DNA from: GCA-002733465 sp965230525
Lineage (GTDB): Bacteria > Pseudomonadota > Gammaproteobacteria > Enterobacterales > Kangiellaceae
DNA length: 64,000 bases
Direction: 5' to 3'
Assembly: GCA_965230525.1 (NCBI GenBank)
Contig: OZ246008.1
Coordinates: 4,464,001-4,528,000, forward strand
Positions 9,311 to 18,471 of this stretch are shown here, piece by piece. Under the pieces are notes generated by a model. The model had not been told where the DNA came from and ran no database searches. It worked only from the letters and a program-made list of their open reading frames with translations. Position 1 is the stretch's first letter, and the number at the start of each line of letters is the position of its first letter. Made by a program: the position numbers and the translations under genes.

Positions 9311-11671
9311 ATGAACTCTTGTCGACTTAAATGTACTAGACTGTTAATTTTGGCCTGCACTCTTCTTTCAGCATGCCAACACTCACCAAACACTCGACAA
9401 TCTAACAATGCTAATTCGGTGAATCAGCAACAGCAAGCATCCAATGCAATTACTTTAAAACAAATATTTGCAGACAAGTATTATGATTCCGATAAGATCA
9501 AAAGCATTCGTTGGTTGAAAGATGGTTCGGGTTACACAGTCGTTGAAGAGGTTGCTCTCACGCTCAAACCGGAGTCGAAGGAAGAAAAAGATTCTGCCAA
9601 TAAAACAACGGCAAGCAAAGCTAATATTATTGTTCGCTATCATCCTGAAACCCTCGCTCGTTCAGTACTTGTTAGCTCGCAACAACTCACACCACGGGAT
9701 CAGGAAACACCTTTAACCATTGATGATTATCATTGGTCTGATGATCAAAAACAGCTATTAATTTACACTAACAGTAAAAAAGTCTGGCGCTCAAAAAGTC
9801 GTGGCGACTATTGGCTGCTCAACTTAAGTAATAACCAATTAACTCAAGTCGGCAATGGTGAACTCGATGCTAGCCAATTAATGTTTGCCAAGTTTTCGCC
9901 TAACAGCCGATATTTAGCCTATGTCTATTACAATAATCTCTATTTACTCGATATTAATGCTCAAACCAGCAAACAACTGACAACCAGTGGCAAGGACGGA
10001 ATCATTAATGGTGTATTCGATTGGGTTTATGAAGAAGAATTTCAAATTAGAGATGGATTCCGCTGGAGCCCCGATAGTCAACAAATTGCTTTTTGGCAAC
10101 TCGACACTCGAGGCAGTAAAGATTTTATTCTGATCAATAACACCGATTCACTTTATCCCAAGTTGACCAAATTTCCATACCCTAAAGTGGGCGAAACTAA
10201 CGCCTTAGCCAAAGTAGGGATCTTAGATATTGACTCCAGGAAGACTCGCTGGGCTGACATTCCTCATAATTCACGTGAAATGTATATTCCTCGAATGAAT
10301 TGGGCAGGAGAACAACAGCAACTGTTAGTTCAACATGTAAATCGCCGACAAAATACTAACAAACTCTATTTGGTGGATAGTCAGAGTGGCAAGTCAACCT
10401 TGATTTTGACTGAGACGGATAAAGCATATCTCGATAAATTTGATGACGCAAAGTGGCTAAAGTCGGGCCATCACTTTATTTGGAAAAGCGAGCGCAGCGG
10501 TTGGCGACATTTGTATCGGGTGTCACGCAATGGTCAAAATCTAATTGATTTAACACCCGGGAATTTTGACATCCTTGCACTGCAAGCAATTGATGAGGTC
10601 AATGGCTGGCTATATTTTACCGCATCGCCAGAGAACGCTACTCAATCGTATCTCTATCGAAGTCGTCTCGACGGCTCGATTAAAAATCAACGCGTTACAC
10701 CCGAACAATATGCGGGTTACAACCGCTACCAAATTTCAGAAGATGGCCAATGGGCTATTCATACACATTCAGCAGCGGACCAACCGACACAAAAACGATT
10801 GGTTAAAATCAATCAGCACCAAGAAAAATATTTATTACTCGAGAATAAAAGTCTTAAACAAAAGTTTGCAGCCCTCAACCTCCCTAAAACAGAGTTTTTT
10901 AAAGTTGAAACGCGTGATGGATTATCTCTTGATGGTTATTTAATTAAACCGAAGGATTTCAATCCAAATAAAAAATATCCGCTGATATTTTTTGTTTATG
11001 GCGAAATGGCCGGTCAAACCGTAGTCGATAGCTGGACCGGTTCTCGACACCTTTGGAACCATTTTCTCGCACAGCAAGGATACTTGGTGGCATCCATCGA
11101 CAACAGAGGAACCCGTACCCCAAAGGGAAGAGACTGGCGCAAATCCATTTACGGTGCGGTTGGTGTACTTTCTTCTCGTGATCAATCCGATGCGTTAGTA
11201 GAAATGCGAAATCGCTGGTCTTTTATTGATAAATCACGCATTGGTATTTGGGGACATTCGGGGGGTGGTTCAATGACCCTAAACATGTTGTTTAGGTACC
11301 CCGATCAATATCATGTTGGTATATCTGTTGCGCCAGTGGCTGATCAGCGATTGTACGATACCATTTACCAAGAAAGATATTCTGATTTGTTAACCACCAA
11401 CCCCAAGAGTTATGAAATTGGCTCGCCTATCACCTACGCTGAAAACTTAAAAGGTAAACTACTGCTTATCCACGGTACCGGGGATGACAATGTCCATTAT
11501 CAGGGCACTGAAAAACTCATTAATAAATTAATTGAGTTGAACAAACCATTCTCAATGATGGCATATCCCAATCGGGGGCACGGTATTCGGAAAGGTAAAA
11601 ATACCTTACTACATCGCTATTCCTTAATGTATCGATACTTTTCTGAACATTTAGAACCAGGAGCCAATTAG
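9311..11671 (+). CDS. Dipeptidyl-peptidase IV-type S9B peptidase, lipoprotein
   Basis: Prolyl dipeptidyl aminopeptidase, ~786 residues: an N-terminal beta-propeller of about 520 residues and a C-terminal alpha/beta-hydrolase domain. The double-Glu motif that binds the substrate amino terminus is visible as DWVYEEEF. The catalytic triad is Ser in GHSGGG (~residue 650), Asp in GTGDDNVH (~725) and His in NRGHGI (~757). The start is ambiguous: a TTG at 9245 and ATGs at 9269 and 9311 are in frame. The ATG at 9311 gives a compact lipoprotein signal with lipobox LLSAC, so I prefer it. Likely anchored to a membrane facing the periplasm or surface, trimming peptides for uptake. Confidence 0.93.
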   Translation: MNSCRLKCTRLLILACTLLSACQHSPNTRQSNNANSVNQQQQASNAITLKQIFADKYYDSDKIKSIRWLKDGSGYTVVEEVALTLKPESKEEKDSANKTTASKANIIVRYHPETLARSVLVSSQQLTPRDQETPLTIDDYHWSDDQKQLLIYTNSKKVWRSKSRGDYWLLNLSNNQLTQVGNGELDASQLMFAKFSPNSRYLAYVYYNNLYLLDINAQTSKQLTTSGKDGIINGVFDWVYEEEFQIRDGFRWSPDSQQIAFWQLDTRGSKDFILINNTDSLYPKLTKFPYPKVGETNALAKVGILDIDSRKTRWADIPHNSREMYIPRMNWAGEQQQLLVQHVNRRQNTNKLYLVDSQSGKSTLILTETDKAYLDKFDDAKWLKSGHHFIWKSERSGWRHLYRVSRNGQNLIDLTPGNFDILALQAIDEVNGWLYFTASPENATQSYLYRSRLDGSIKNQRVTPEQYAGYNRYQISEDGQWAIHTHSAADQPTQKRLVKINQHQEKYLLLENKSLKQKFAALNLPKTEFFKVETRDGLSLDGYLIKPKDFNPNKKYPLIFFVYGEMAGQTVVDSWTGSRHLWNHFLAQQGYLVASIDNRGTRTPKGRDWRKSIYGAVGVLSSRDQSDALVEMRNRWSFIDKSRIGIWGHSGGGSMTLNMLFRYPDQYHVGISVAPVADQRLYDTIYQERYSDLLTTNPKSYEIGSPITYAENLKGKLLLIHGTGDDNVHYQGTEKLINKLIELNKPFSMMAYPNRGHGIRKGKNTLLHRYSLMYRYFSEHLEPGAN

Positions 11672-11747
11672 CCTTAAGTAAAAAAACATCAATCGATGAT
11701 GCTTCATGCTTTATCGTTAATGTTTTATCATTTATCGAGATCTATAA

Positions 11748-11775
11748 GCGCCGAAACTTAGTTTGCTTTCGGCGC
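11748..11775. terminator. Hairpin between convergent genes, possible terminator
   Basis: Perfect 9-bp inverted repeat GCGCCGAAA / TTTCGGCGC (11748-11756, 11767-11775) with a 10-nt loop, between the convergent peptidase and creD genes. Neither side has a good T run, so it may terminate inefficiently or protect 3' ends. Confidence 0.5.
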
Positions 11776-11811
11776 ATAAATATTCTCCCTTAGACGAATT
11801 TCAACTCTATC

Positions 11812-13320
11812 CTACAATCCTTTTTGCTGCTCCAAAGGCTTTGCCAAATTGCGAGTAGCAAACATTAAAGTCAGGGTAATTAGCAATAAGAAGATAGTTC
11901 CTGTCAGCAACGCGAATTGTTCAAGCTGTAAGATTGAATAAAGCACAGCATAAAGCGAAATCAATAATCCGCCCATCATCGTTGCCGCTTTCTTGCTTTG
12001 ACATGCGTGCCCGACATAGCTGGAGATTGATAACACGGCAGAAATTACTGCACAAAGGTAAGCAGCAAGAAACCCAAAATGTTCAGAAAGAGAAAGCAAT
12101 AATAAGTAAAAGAGGCTCAATGACGCGCCGACTAAACAATACTGTATCAAACTAAAATTTACCGCTTTCTTTAAATCAAAAACAAACAAGGCTAAGAAGG
12201 TAAGGCAAATAAATAGAATGCCATACTTTATCGAGCGTCTTACTTTGCTGTAATGGGTGACCGGTTCAAATAATAGGGTATCAGCGGAAACTTCATCCAA
12301 ACTGAGATTACTCCTCGAAGCAAATTTTTGCGGATAATTTCTGGCTAAATGACTGAGTTCCCACTGTGCAGTAAAGCCATCATCTGATAATTCCCGTTCA
12401 CTTGGCAGCATTCCATGGAAACTAGGGTGTTGCCAATTTGAAGAAACCTTTACCACACTATCTTCGGCCAATGGGAGAATCGATATACTTTTGGACCCTC
12501 TAAATTCAAGAGCAAATTCAATCGATAGTGTTTTATCATTGACATCAAGATTAACCGGCGCATGAAACCCGGACGCGATCCCTTGATTAGATAAGCTTGT
12601 ACCCGATTTTAATTTAAGCGGTTGTTGATTAGCATTAAATCGACTAACTTTTTGAATGGCCTTATTATCACTGATACCAAAACTCAAGTAGCTATCTTGG
12701 TAGTGCACTTCAACAATTGAAGTTCCGCTAAAACTAATGTCCGAAAACTCAGCACGACCTTTAACATTTGCATTATAAACCATGGCTTGGTAAATCCCAC
12801 GATAGCGAAAGTCATAGTCTAAAAATGCATTGATTGATAGCGAATTAGGAAGCACTACCATTTTATCCTTAACTAGCCTAGGGACACGCGATACTCTTTC
12901 TTCACCGTCATCCAAAGTAATTTTATTGCTATCAAATACTCTATAGGTATAGGGCACCACTAAAACTGGACCAGACACGGTTTGACTATTTCCCCAGGTG
13001 TCACCAATTTCGTTGGTGACATTTGCAAATAATTTCCCACGGTCATTGCTCACCCCTTCAAGTAATCCTAACAAGCTGAGACTGACTAAACCCAAAACGC
13101 CCACCCCAACTCCCTTAAATATTACTGGCAACTTCTTGAGTAAAGATTGATAAACATTTTTTTCGGAATGTTCGGCTTCTTCGGTCGACTGATTGTGCTG
13201 AGCTCGGTTGGCAAAAAACTGCGTATTGCCGAATAGCTTTTTAGTCAAAAATAGCACGGCGAGCCCCACAAGCAAAATTAGCCCTAGCACAAATAAAATC
13301 GCTAAAACTTCAAACATCAT
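11812..13320 (-). CDS. creD: CreD-family inner membrane protein
   Basis: ~502-residue CreD (cell envelope integrity) protein. The family motif GDTWGNSQTVSGPVLVVPYTYR follows the first main membrane segment; a large periplasmic beta-rich region (residues ~105-370) is followed by about five closely spaced C-terminal helices. An extra hydrophobic helix sits at the very N-terminus. The longest frame starts at an ATG at 13332, but the sequence ATGGAGGAAGAGATGATG shows that GGAGG is the ribosome binding site for the ATG at 13320 (or 13317), so the first four residues of the long form are not translated. creB and creC are not adjacent. In E. coli CreD is induced through CreBC and affects colicin and beta-lactam responses; whether that holds here is unknown. 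Confidence 0.9.
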   Translation of the reverse strand: MMFEVLAILFVLGLILLVGLAVLFLTKKLFGNTQFFANRAQHNQSTEEAEHSEKNVYQSLLKKLPVIFKGVGVGVLGLVSLSLLGLLEGVSNDRGKLFANVTNEIGDTWGNSQTVSGPVLVVPYTYRVFDSNKITLDDGEERVSRVPRLVKDKMVVLPNSLSINAFLDYDFRYRGIYQAMVYNANVKGRAEFSDISFSGTSIVEVHYQDSYLSFGISDNKAIQKVSRFNANQQPLKLKSGTSLSNQGIASGFHAPVNLDVNDKTLSIEFALEFRGSKSISILPLAEDSVVKVSSNWQHPSFHGMLPSERELSDDGFTAQWELSHLARNYPQKFASRSNLSLDEVSADTLLFEPVTHYSKVRRSIKYGILFICLTFLALFVFDLKKAVNFSLIQYCLVGASLSLFYLLLLSLSEHFGFLAAYLCAVISAVLSISSYVGHACQSKKAATMMGGLLISLYAVLYSILQLEQFALLTGTIFLLLITLTLMFATRNLAKPLEQQKGL

Positions 13321-13633
13321 CTCTTCCTCCATTAAATATAATCGAAGAATTGATTAGACTGATTGATTAAGTTTAACTACTGACTAAATTATGGCTTTAA
13401 TCTGACCAATTGAGGATAATTCAATAGTTTAATCAAGTGTAGATACTCTCTATCTATGGTAATGAATTACTGTTTAACATATTGAATGCTTTATAAAACT
13501 TCTCACAAACCGATCTGATCTCAATAATTCAATTTGAGATAATCTGTATAGAATGACCAAAAATTAGGCTATAGTTGACTGCATTCACTGGAACCACCTC
13601 AATCAATTATTGCAAAAACGGAGTTTATACCTA
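13321..13633. other. Intergenic region between divergent creD and exported-protein gene
   Basis: About 310 bases, strongly A+T-rich, holding the promoters of two divergent genes. I see no tRNA, no convincing hairpin and no ORF with a ribosome binding site. Short TTGA and TATAAT-like stretches are frequent, and I cannot pick one promoter with confidence. Confidence 0.4.
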
Positions 13634-14362
13634 ATGAAATTCTTTGTAAGTTCTTCAATTAACCCGTCCAAGGATTTGTTCGCACTGACACTTCTCATGT
13701 TTCTTTTTCCAACCTTACTTTTTGCGAATGATGCCGAGCGTTCGAATGTTCGAGTTAAGTCTGACAAGGCCAGCGAAACGATTCAGACTTCGCAGAATAC
13801 AAACCAAAACAAGATGACAGACAAACAAAAAAAGCTGCTAAAAAAGAGTCACAAAAACACCAGAACAAAGAACAGCCCTCAACCAATGACTCGATCTGGG
13901 TTACAAGAGGTAAATCCAGCGCATCCCTCAAAAAAGCCTATATCTCCCCCTGATAAGCGAGATGCATTGGGAAACCTACAAAATAGTGTCAATCTAAAGA
14001 CAAGCGTGGCAGTCGAGTTTTCTTTGCGGGACTCACGCTGGGCAAGTTCTGCGAGTGACAAGAAGGCATTAAAGAAGCTTTGTGAAAAAATAAAGGTCTT
14101 TGCCAAGGTCCCAAATAGCAAAATTGAGAAGCTTAATCCCAGCTACCAAACAAAATATATAACCGCCAATATAGCTGGACAAAGCGTCGCCAAGGGATTC
14201 AAAGCCTGTGTCACGGAGTTTAAGTCTGTTCCAGTAAATTCGGATGTGCATTTTATTGCAACACTCTCGGATTCAAAATACACACTTTCGCAAAAGCTCA
14301 AGAAATCCAAATTTTCATTATCAAAAGGGCAAAGCGTAACTTTTTATCTCGAGAGAAAATAG
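13634..14362 (+). CDS. Exported Lys/Ser-rich protein of unknown function
   Basis: 242 residues from the ATG at 13634 (CGGAG lies 11 nt upstream; a TTG eight codons earlier is less likely). The N-terminus has a hydrophobic segment ending TLLFA-ND, consistent with a signal peptide. A low-complexity basic linker (~residues 30-100, rich in Lys, Asn, Thr, Pro) follows. The C-terminal ~130 residues look folded: a strand-like SVAVEFSLRDSRW, two cysteines (KLCEKIK, GFKACVTEF) and FSLSKGQSVTFYLERK at the end. I do not recognise the family. It is convergent with the PepSY-TM gene, 6 nt away. Confidence 0.65.
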   Translation: MKFFVSSSINPSKDLFALTLLMFLFPTLLFANDAERSNVRVKSDKASETIQTSQNTNQNKMTDKQKKLLKKSHKNTRTKNSPQPMTRSGLQEVNPAHPSKKPISPPDKRDALGNLQNSVNLKTSVAVEFSLRDSRWASSASDKKALKKLCEKIKVFAKVPNSKIEKLNPSYQTKYITANIAGQSVAKGFKACVTEFKSVPVNSDVHFIATLSDSKYTLSQKLKKSKFSLSKGQSVTFYLERK

Positions 14363-14368
14363 TTATCG

Positions 14369-14938
14369 TTAAATCAATAAGAATACCGCGGGAATAAAGA
14401 TTCCCGCGATAACCCATAATCCTTTTATGCCCCAAACACTGTTTTTACCCTTGAGCATAAACAATGCTGAAGTTGCTAGAAAAAGTAGAAGTACTGCAAA
14501 CAAATCAGAAAAATAGACCCATGCTCGATTGACTTCATTGAGATGGAGTCGATTAAATGCCGATATAATCGGCCTTTTCGTCACCGATTCGACTAAGGCC
14601 GTTTGCTTTTTGAAATTGACGACAATAGTTGTTTCGTTTTCTACGAATAATTTATAACGAGTAGGCGACTCCCAAAAATTGGTTTTTACTGCACGGTCGA
14701 TTGCGAGTTGTTGTAGAATTTGTTGGTCGAGTGAATCACTTTCTTGAGTATGATCATCAATATTAATTGATTCAGTTCTACGCTCTACTTGATAGTTGGG
14801 GTTCCAGTCATCAATGTGATTAACGGCAATCCCTGAGACCGAAAAAACAATGGTCATTCCAATACAAAAGTATCCGATATCTCGGTGTAGACTTCTGATC
14901 AGTTTGATTGACCGAGATTGGCGTTTTTTAGTTTTCAT
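14369..14938 (-). CDS. PepSY-associated TM-helix protein
   Basis: 189-residue inner-membrane protein. LIRSLHRDIGYFCIGMTIVFSVSGIAVNH is the first helix of PepSY-associated transmembrane (PiuB/PepSY_TM-like) proteins, including the conserved HRD...GxxxxxxxxSG pattern. A periplasmic loop of ~80 residues with PepSY-like strands follows, then two C-terminal helices (FSDLFAVLLLFLATSALFML and GLWVIAGIFIPAVFLLI). Such proteins often accompany iron or copper uptake or redox systems. It lies 93 nt downstream of the DUF4920 gene on the same strand, with a hairpin in the gap. Confidence 0.82.
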   Translation of the reverse strand: MKTKKRQSRSIKLIRSLHRDIGYFCIGMTIVFSVSGIAVNHIDDWNPNYQVERRTESINIDDHTQESDSLDQQILQQLAIDRAVKTNFWESPTRYKLFVENETTIVVNFKKQTALVESVTKRPIISAFNRLHLNEVNRAWVYFSDLFAVLLLFLATSALFMLKGKNSVWGIKGLWVIAGIFIPAVFLLI

Positions 14939-14986
14939 TTTTTAATATTTTATTTTTACAGCGAAATAAACGATGGGACTCAGTGA

Positions 14987-15017
14987 TTGCCCAAGCAAAA
15001 TTCGGATCGTTGGGCAA
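14987..15017 (-). terminator. Intercistronic hairpin
   Basis: Perfect 8-bp inverted repeat TTGCCCAA / TTGGGCAA (14987-14994, 15010-15017) with a 15-nt loop, between the DUF4920 stop and the PepSY-TM start. No T run follows on the minus strand, so it is more likely an mRNA-stabilising element or partial terminator than a full one. Confidence 0.4.
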
Positions 15018-15031
15018 GTTCAAAATGCTTT

Positions 15032-15502
15032 TTAGGATTTATACTCGATGGTCACGCCAGTTGGAACCAATTGGTAGATTGTCATTTCTCCAGTGACGCT
15101 GGAGGCATCAAACTCTTCACCGGCCTCTTCAGCTAAATGAGCTAAATACTCAACCGCCTTCTCTTTTGACAAAACAATGGGGTCCAGCTTGCCTGTGGCA
15201 TAGGCTTTCTCGCCTCGCGCATTAAAAGGAAAAACCATATCGCCGTCTCTGACTTTTATTCGCAAAGTCTGAAATCGCTTATCTGATGCTAACTTCATCC
15301 AACAGCCTCGCTTACTGCAAACTGAGACAATGGTGCCTTGTACAGTCACATCTTTGTTTAGATAATTTTCGGGCGTTTCAAGCAACGTTGAAATGGCAAC
15401 CAGTTTGTCCATATTGGCACCATTTCCAAAAGATTTTTTTTCGATTGCAATAGCTTGGGTGGATAAAAAAGTGAATAGCAGTAAACAGGCTAGCGATTTC
15501 AA
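15032..15502 (-). CDS. DUF4920-domain exported protein
   Basis: 156 residues with a Sec signal peptide (MKSLACLLLFTFLSTQAIA). The mature part is a DUF4920 domain, an OB-like fold typified by VTVQGTIVSVCSKRGCWMKL, where the Cys pair in SVCSKRGCW is characteristic, and by ATGKLDP. The start is a TTG at 15502, supported by AAGGAAG six bases upstream. Family members are periplasmic and often sit near metal-handling or PepSY genes, as here. Function is not established. Confidence 0.85.
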   Translation of the reverse strand: MKSLACLLLFTFLSTQAIAIEKKSFGNGANMDKLVAISTLLETPENYLNKDVTVQGTIVSVCSKRGCWMKLASDKRFQTLRIKVRDGDMVFPFNARGEKAYATGKLDPIVLSKEKAVEYLAHLAEEAGEEFDASSVTGEMTIYQLVPTGVTIEYKS

Positions 15503-15791
15503 TTTAGTCTTCCTTGTTTAGTCATTTTTAGGATTAGCGTTTTCGCGCGATTTACGCGCCTAAATAATATATAAATCAGCCACAAATTGGTAGCGATTGG
15601 GATAAATTGATAAGGAGAGTTAGTGGCGTCAAACCAAAGCACAAAGCTCTTACCAATTAATTAGCCACATTTGAGCAGCTGTTTTGTCTAAAAAACAACC
15701 AGAATTTGCCAAAGTTGTAAACTCTTCACTAAATAAATGAGATATTTTGGACTAAAATGAATACATACGTTAACCAAAAAAGGTTTTGATC

Positions 15792-17681
15792 GTGAAGCAT
15801 AACTTGTTGATAAGTTTTACTTTTCTAATGATGCTCGGTTGTGGCGACTCAGTAACAACGGAAGAAACACCGCCGCCCCCCGCCAATTACACTATTTCAA
15901 TATCGGGCCCCAGCAATGATATCGCGCCATTAGACGCTTCCATCGGATTGGCGCTCATGGCACCAGAGTCTCCAATTTCCAATATTAATTGGACTCAAAC
16001 TGCTGGACCAGACGTTGATTTTTTAGGTGCCAATCGAAAGGTCATCGGCTTTGATGTAGAGGAAACAGGAAGCTACACCTTTCAGGTCACCTTTGACGAT
16101 TCTGCTGGTGGTGCTAGAAGTGCCGAGTATAGTTTTACAGTTGAACAATCTGAACCGGTTTATATCAATGCTCGACTCGATCACGAGGCGAACTCGCAAG
16201 CAAAAATGTCGATTCGAGCTTACCAAAGTTTTCCCGAAGCAATAGCGTCGGTGGAATGGACCCAGGTAGCGGGTCCCAATGTCAGTCTGGATGAAACCGA
16301 CCAGCTAGCTTTGTTTTTTACAGCGCCCACCGTGACACAAGACACACTGCTCGAATTTGAAGTAAGTGCATCTGACACCGCAGGAAATCAGTCATCGGAT
16401 CGAGTTTATATATTGCTTGAACCGGAAACGATCGATCCTGACTCCCACTTTACTTCGGGACGATTTGAGGCGATCTCTTTAGCTGATGTTTACGCCTATA
16501 ACGCAGATAGCCCGTATGCGGATGCGTTGGAAAGTTGCGTCTACTCCAACACTCAAACCAGTTATTGTAATTTAGCGCGACTGCCCTTTATTGGTAGCGT
16601 CAACCCAACCCCAACAGTGGATGAGATTATGGATCGAGTTTTAGTCTCCCATGATTGGATGGGGCATCGTTTTCGGACGTTCCTTGAAGAAATTGATATT
16701 GGTGATGACATTAAGAATTTATTGGGTGCAACCACTAGTGTTGTCATTTCTTACGATATAAGGCCCTCTTTTTTCTGGGCAGGCACCGGGGCAATTTATA
16801 TTGATCCAAAATATTTTTGGGTCACCCCTGAAGAACGCGACACCTTAAATGAAACACCTGATTTTCGCTCCGACTTTGGTGCTGAGTTATCCTTTGTAGA
16901 TACTTGGCGAACCGTCAAAGACAATGACTATGCTTTTTATAATCCACAGGTCACTAGTCGCGAGAGTCGTAGTCTAGAAGACTCTCGGTATTATACTTTA
17001 CGACTGATGTATCACGAACTCGCTCATGCTAATGACTATTTCCCACCTCGTGTTTGGAGTTCAGCAGAAGGTTCTGATTTTACTTTTAGTTATTCCAATG
17101 AGAATGATACAGACTCAGCACAATTAGCTGAGAGCTTTCCATTATCTTCTGACGAAATGAGTGACCTCGCTCAAGTACTTTTTCAAGGCGAAACCGCCAC
17201 TCAAACACAAATCGATTACACGCCTGATCAAGTTGGCGGCTTTTTCTTTCCTGATGATGCAACAAACACCTATAACTACAGTACGATTCGCGAGGACTAC
17301 GCAATGCTCGCCGAAGAATATTTAATGGGCTTTAGACATGGCGTTTTATATGATCAAGCAATTACAGAAGGCGCGAGCGAGTATATTGTCGCGAGAGGGG
17401 AACGCGGACGTGTAGGACACGCTCGTATCAAACCAAGGGCCGAGTTTGTTATTGCTAATATTTTACCCAGCATCAATTTAACTCAAGCCTCTGCCAGTTT
17501 GGCCGCTCCGGTTGAGTTGGAAGCGGGCATTCCTTGGCGAGATTCTTTAATTATCGGTTCAAGCAACCAACACAAAGCGAAAAGTGCGGAAGGTGCGAAA
17601 AGTGCGAAAAACGATAGAGAGCAACCCATACTAACCAGCAAAGATTTTCATCGCTCACATGCTCTAAAAATAGACAAGTAG
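15792..17681 (+). CDS. Lipoprotein with Ig/PKD-like domains and HELAH zinc-protease motif
   Basis: ~629 residues. The N-terminal signal ends in lipobox LMMLGCGDS. Two PKD/Ig-like beta domains follow (~residues 30-120 and 125-215), each with the WTQ(T/V)AGP motif typical of PKD-like repeats. The catalytic-looking part contains MYHELAHANDY at ~residue 407, an HExxH zinc motif; a downstream EDYAMLAEEYLMGF near residue 505 could supply a third Glu ligand as in gluzincins. The start is a GTG at 15792 with AAAAGG 8 nt upstream, better spaced than the TTG at 15786. The last ~40 residues contain an AKSAEGAKSAK repeat. Predicted surface or periplasmic metallopeptidase; I cannot assign a MEROPS family. 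Confidence 0.78.
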   Translation: MKHNLLISFTFLMMLGCGDSVTTEETPPPPANYTISISGPSNDIAPLDASIGLALMAPESPISNINWTQTAGPDVDFLGANRKVIGFDVEETGSYTFQVTFDDSAGGARSAEYSFTVEQSEPVYINARLDHEANSQAKMSIRAYQSFPEAIASVEWTQVAGPNVSLDETDQLALFFTAPTVTQDTLLEFEVSASDTAGNQSSDRVYILLEPETIDPDSHFTSGRFEAISLADVYAYNADSPYADALESCVYSNTQTSYCNLARLPFIGSVNPTPTVDEIMDRVLVSHDWMGHRFRTFLEEIDIGDDIKNLLGATTSVVISYDIRPSFFWAGTGAIYIDPKYFWVTPEERDTLNETPDFRSDFGAELSFVDTWRTVKDNDYAFYNPQVTSRESRSLEDSRYYTLRLMYHELAHANDYFPPRVWSSAEGSDFTFSYSNENDTDSAQLAESFPLSSDEMSDLAQVLFQGETATQTQIDYTPDQVGGFFFPDDATNTYNYSTIREDYAMLAEEYLMGFRHGVLYDQAITEGASEYIVARGERGRVGHARIKPRAEFVIANILPSINLTQASASLAAPVELEAGIPWRDSLIIGSSNQHKAKSAEGAKSAKNDREQPILTSKDFHRSHALKIDK

Positions 17682-18022
17682 ACTTACTTGTTAAATGAGC
17701 CCAGAGGTCGACTGAGCTTGATGGGCTCTACCGCGGAGCTATTTGGTTAACCGAGCTATTTAGCCGAGAATTCTATTTAATCATAAGTCTGGCAGGTCGG
17801 ATTGACTCGTCGGCCTTACTATTAGGTGATCCTGTTAGTTGGTATGACCTGTTAGTTGCTGATTCCTGTCATCAATTAGCCCTCGCTGCCTAGCTTCGAT
17901 TGCTACCTACAAGAGTAAATAATTCACATTTCGTCAGATAATTGCCAGCTTGAGCGCTGATTCCTCGCTTTTTATAGACCCTTTGCTATTCTTTTTAGAC
18001 TATTTCATTAGAGAATCACCCC
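17682..18022. other. Intergenic region with short repeats
   Basis: About 340 bases without a credible gene. It holds a weak hairpin just after the metallopeptidase stop (GAGCCCA at 17697-17703, TGGGCTC at 17722-17728), a duplicated GAGCTATTT, and a duplicated CCTGTTAGTTG (17831-17841 and 17848-17858). These may be decay or slippage products. The promoter of the following operon should lie at its right end. Confidence 0.4.
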
Positions 18023-18469
18023 TTGGAAAACACAAGCTATCGACTAACATATCCGATCTACGGTTTAAGCCTACTGCTCATTTGCGGCTGTAGTTCACGA
18101 ACCACGAGCTTGGCGGATAACTCTCAGGCTTTGCCAAACGAAACGGCGGTTACCGCGGTTTCAAGTCAAAATGAAGTGAGTATCGCCCAACTGCTCAATC
18201 AATCAAAAGCATCTTATATTCTTAATATTCAACAACCACTCTGGATTAACCAAAATTTAGACCAACCTTTATGGCGAGTGAGCGTGAGTCGCCACGATTT
18301 CGATAAGGTTGAGTTTGATGTTAACCAGCAAAAAATTCAAAACAAAATGTTCTTTAAGTCTGCTGGTGAGTATCGACTCAACGTTCAATCTATTGTTCAA
18401 AAAACTCAGGCTGGCGCACCACCCAATGCAATTCAGCAGCAAGTTACGATAATCGTACAGGATAACTGA
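18023..18469 (+). CDS. Small lipoprotein upstream of propeller protein
   Basis: 148 residues from a TTG start at 18023; no ATG is available before the signal sequence. A hydrophobic core ends ICGCSSR, a lipoprotein signal with Gly at -1 and Ile at -3. The mature chain is polar and contains VSVSRHDFDKVEFDVNQQK and a strand-like C-terminus (QQQVTIIVQDN). No family is recognised. Its stop lies 2 nt before the ATG of the large propeller protein, so the two are co-translated, and it may be an accessory or secretion partner of that protein. Confidence 0.68.
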   Translation: MENTSYRLTYPIYGLSLLLICGCSSRTTSLADNSQALPNETAVTAVSSQNEVSIAQLLNQSKASYILNIQQPLWINQNLDQPLWRVSVSRHDFDKVEFDVNQQKIQNKMFFKSAGEYRLNVQSIVQKTQAGAPPNAIQQQVTIIVQDN

Positions 18470-18471
18470 TC

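Noticed and set aside
11687..11735. Imperfect hairpin after the DPP-IV gene
   Set aside because: The arms (AACATCAAT... and ...GTTAATGTT) need bulges and mismatches; the perfect 9-bp stem at 11748 is better supported.
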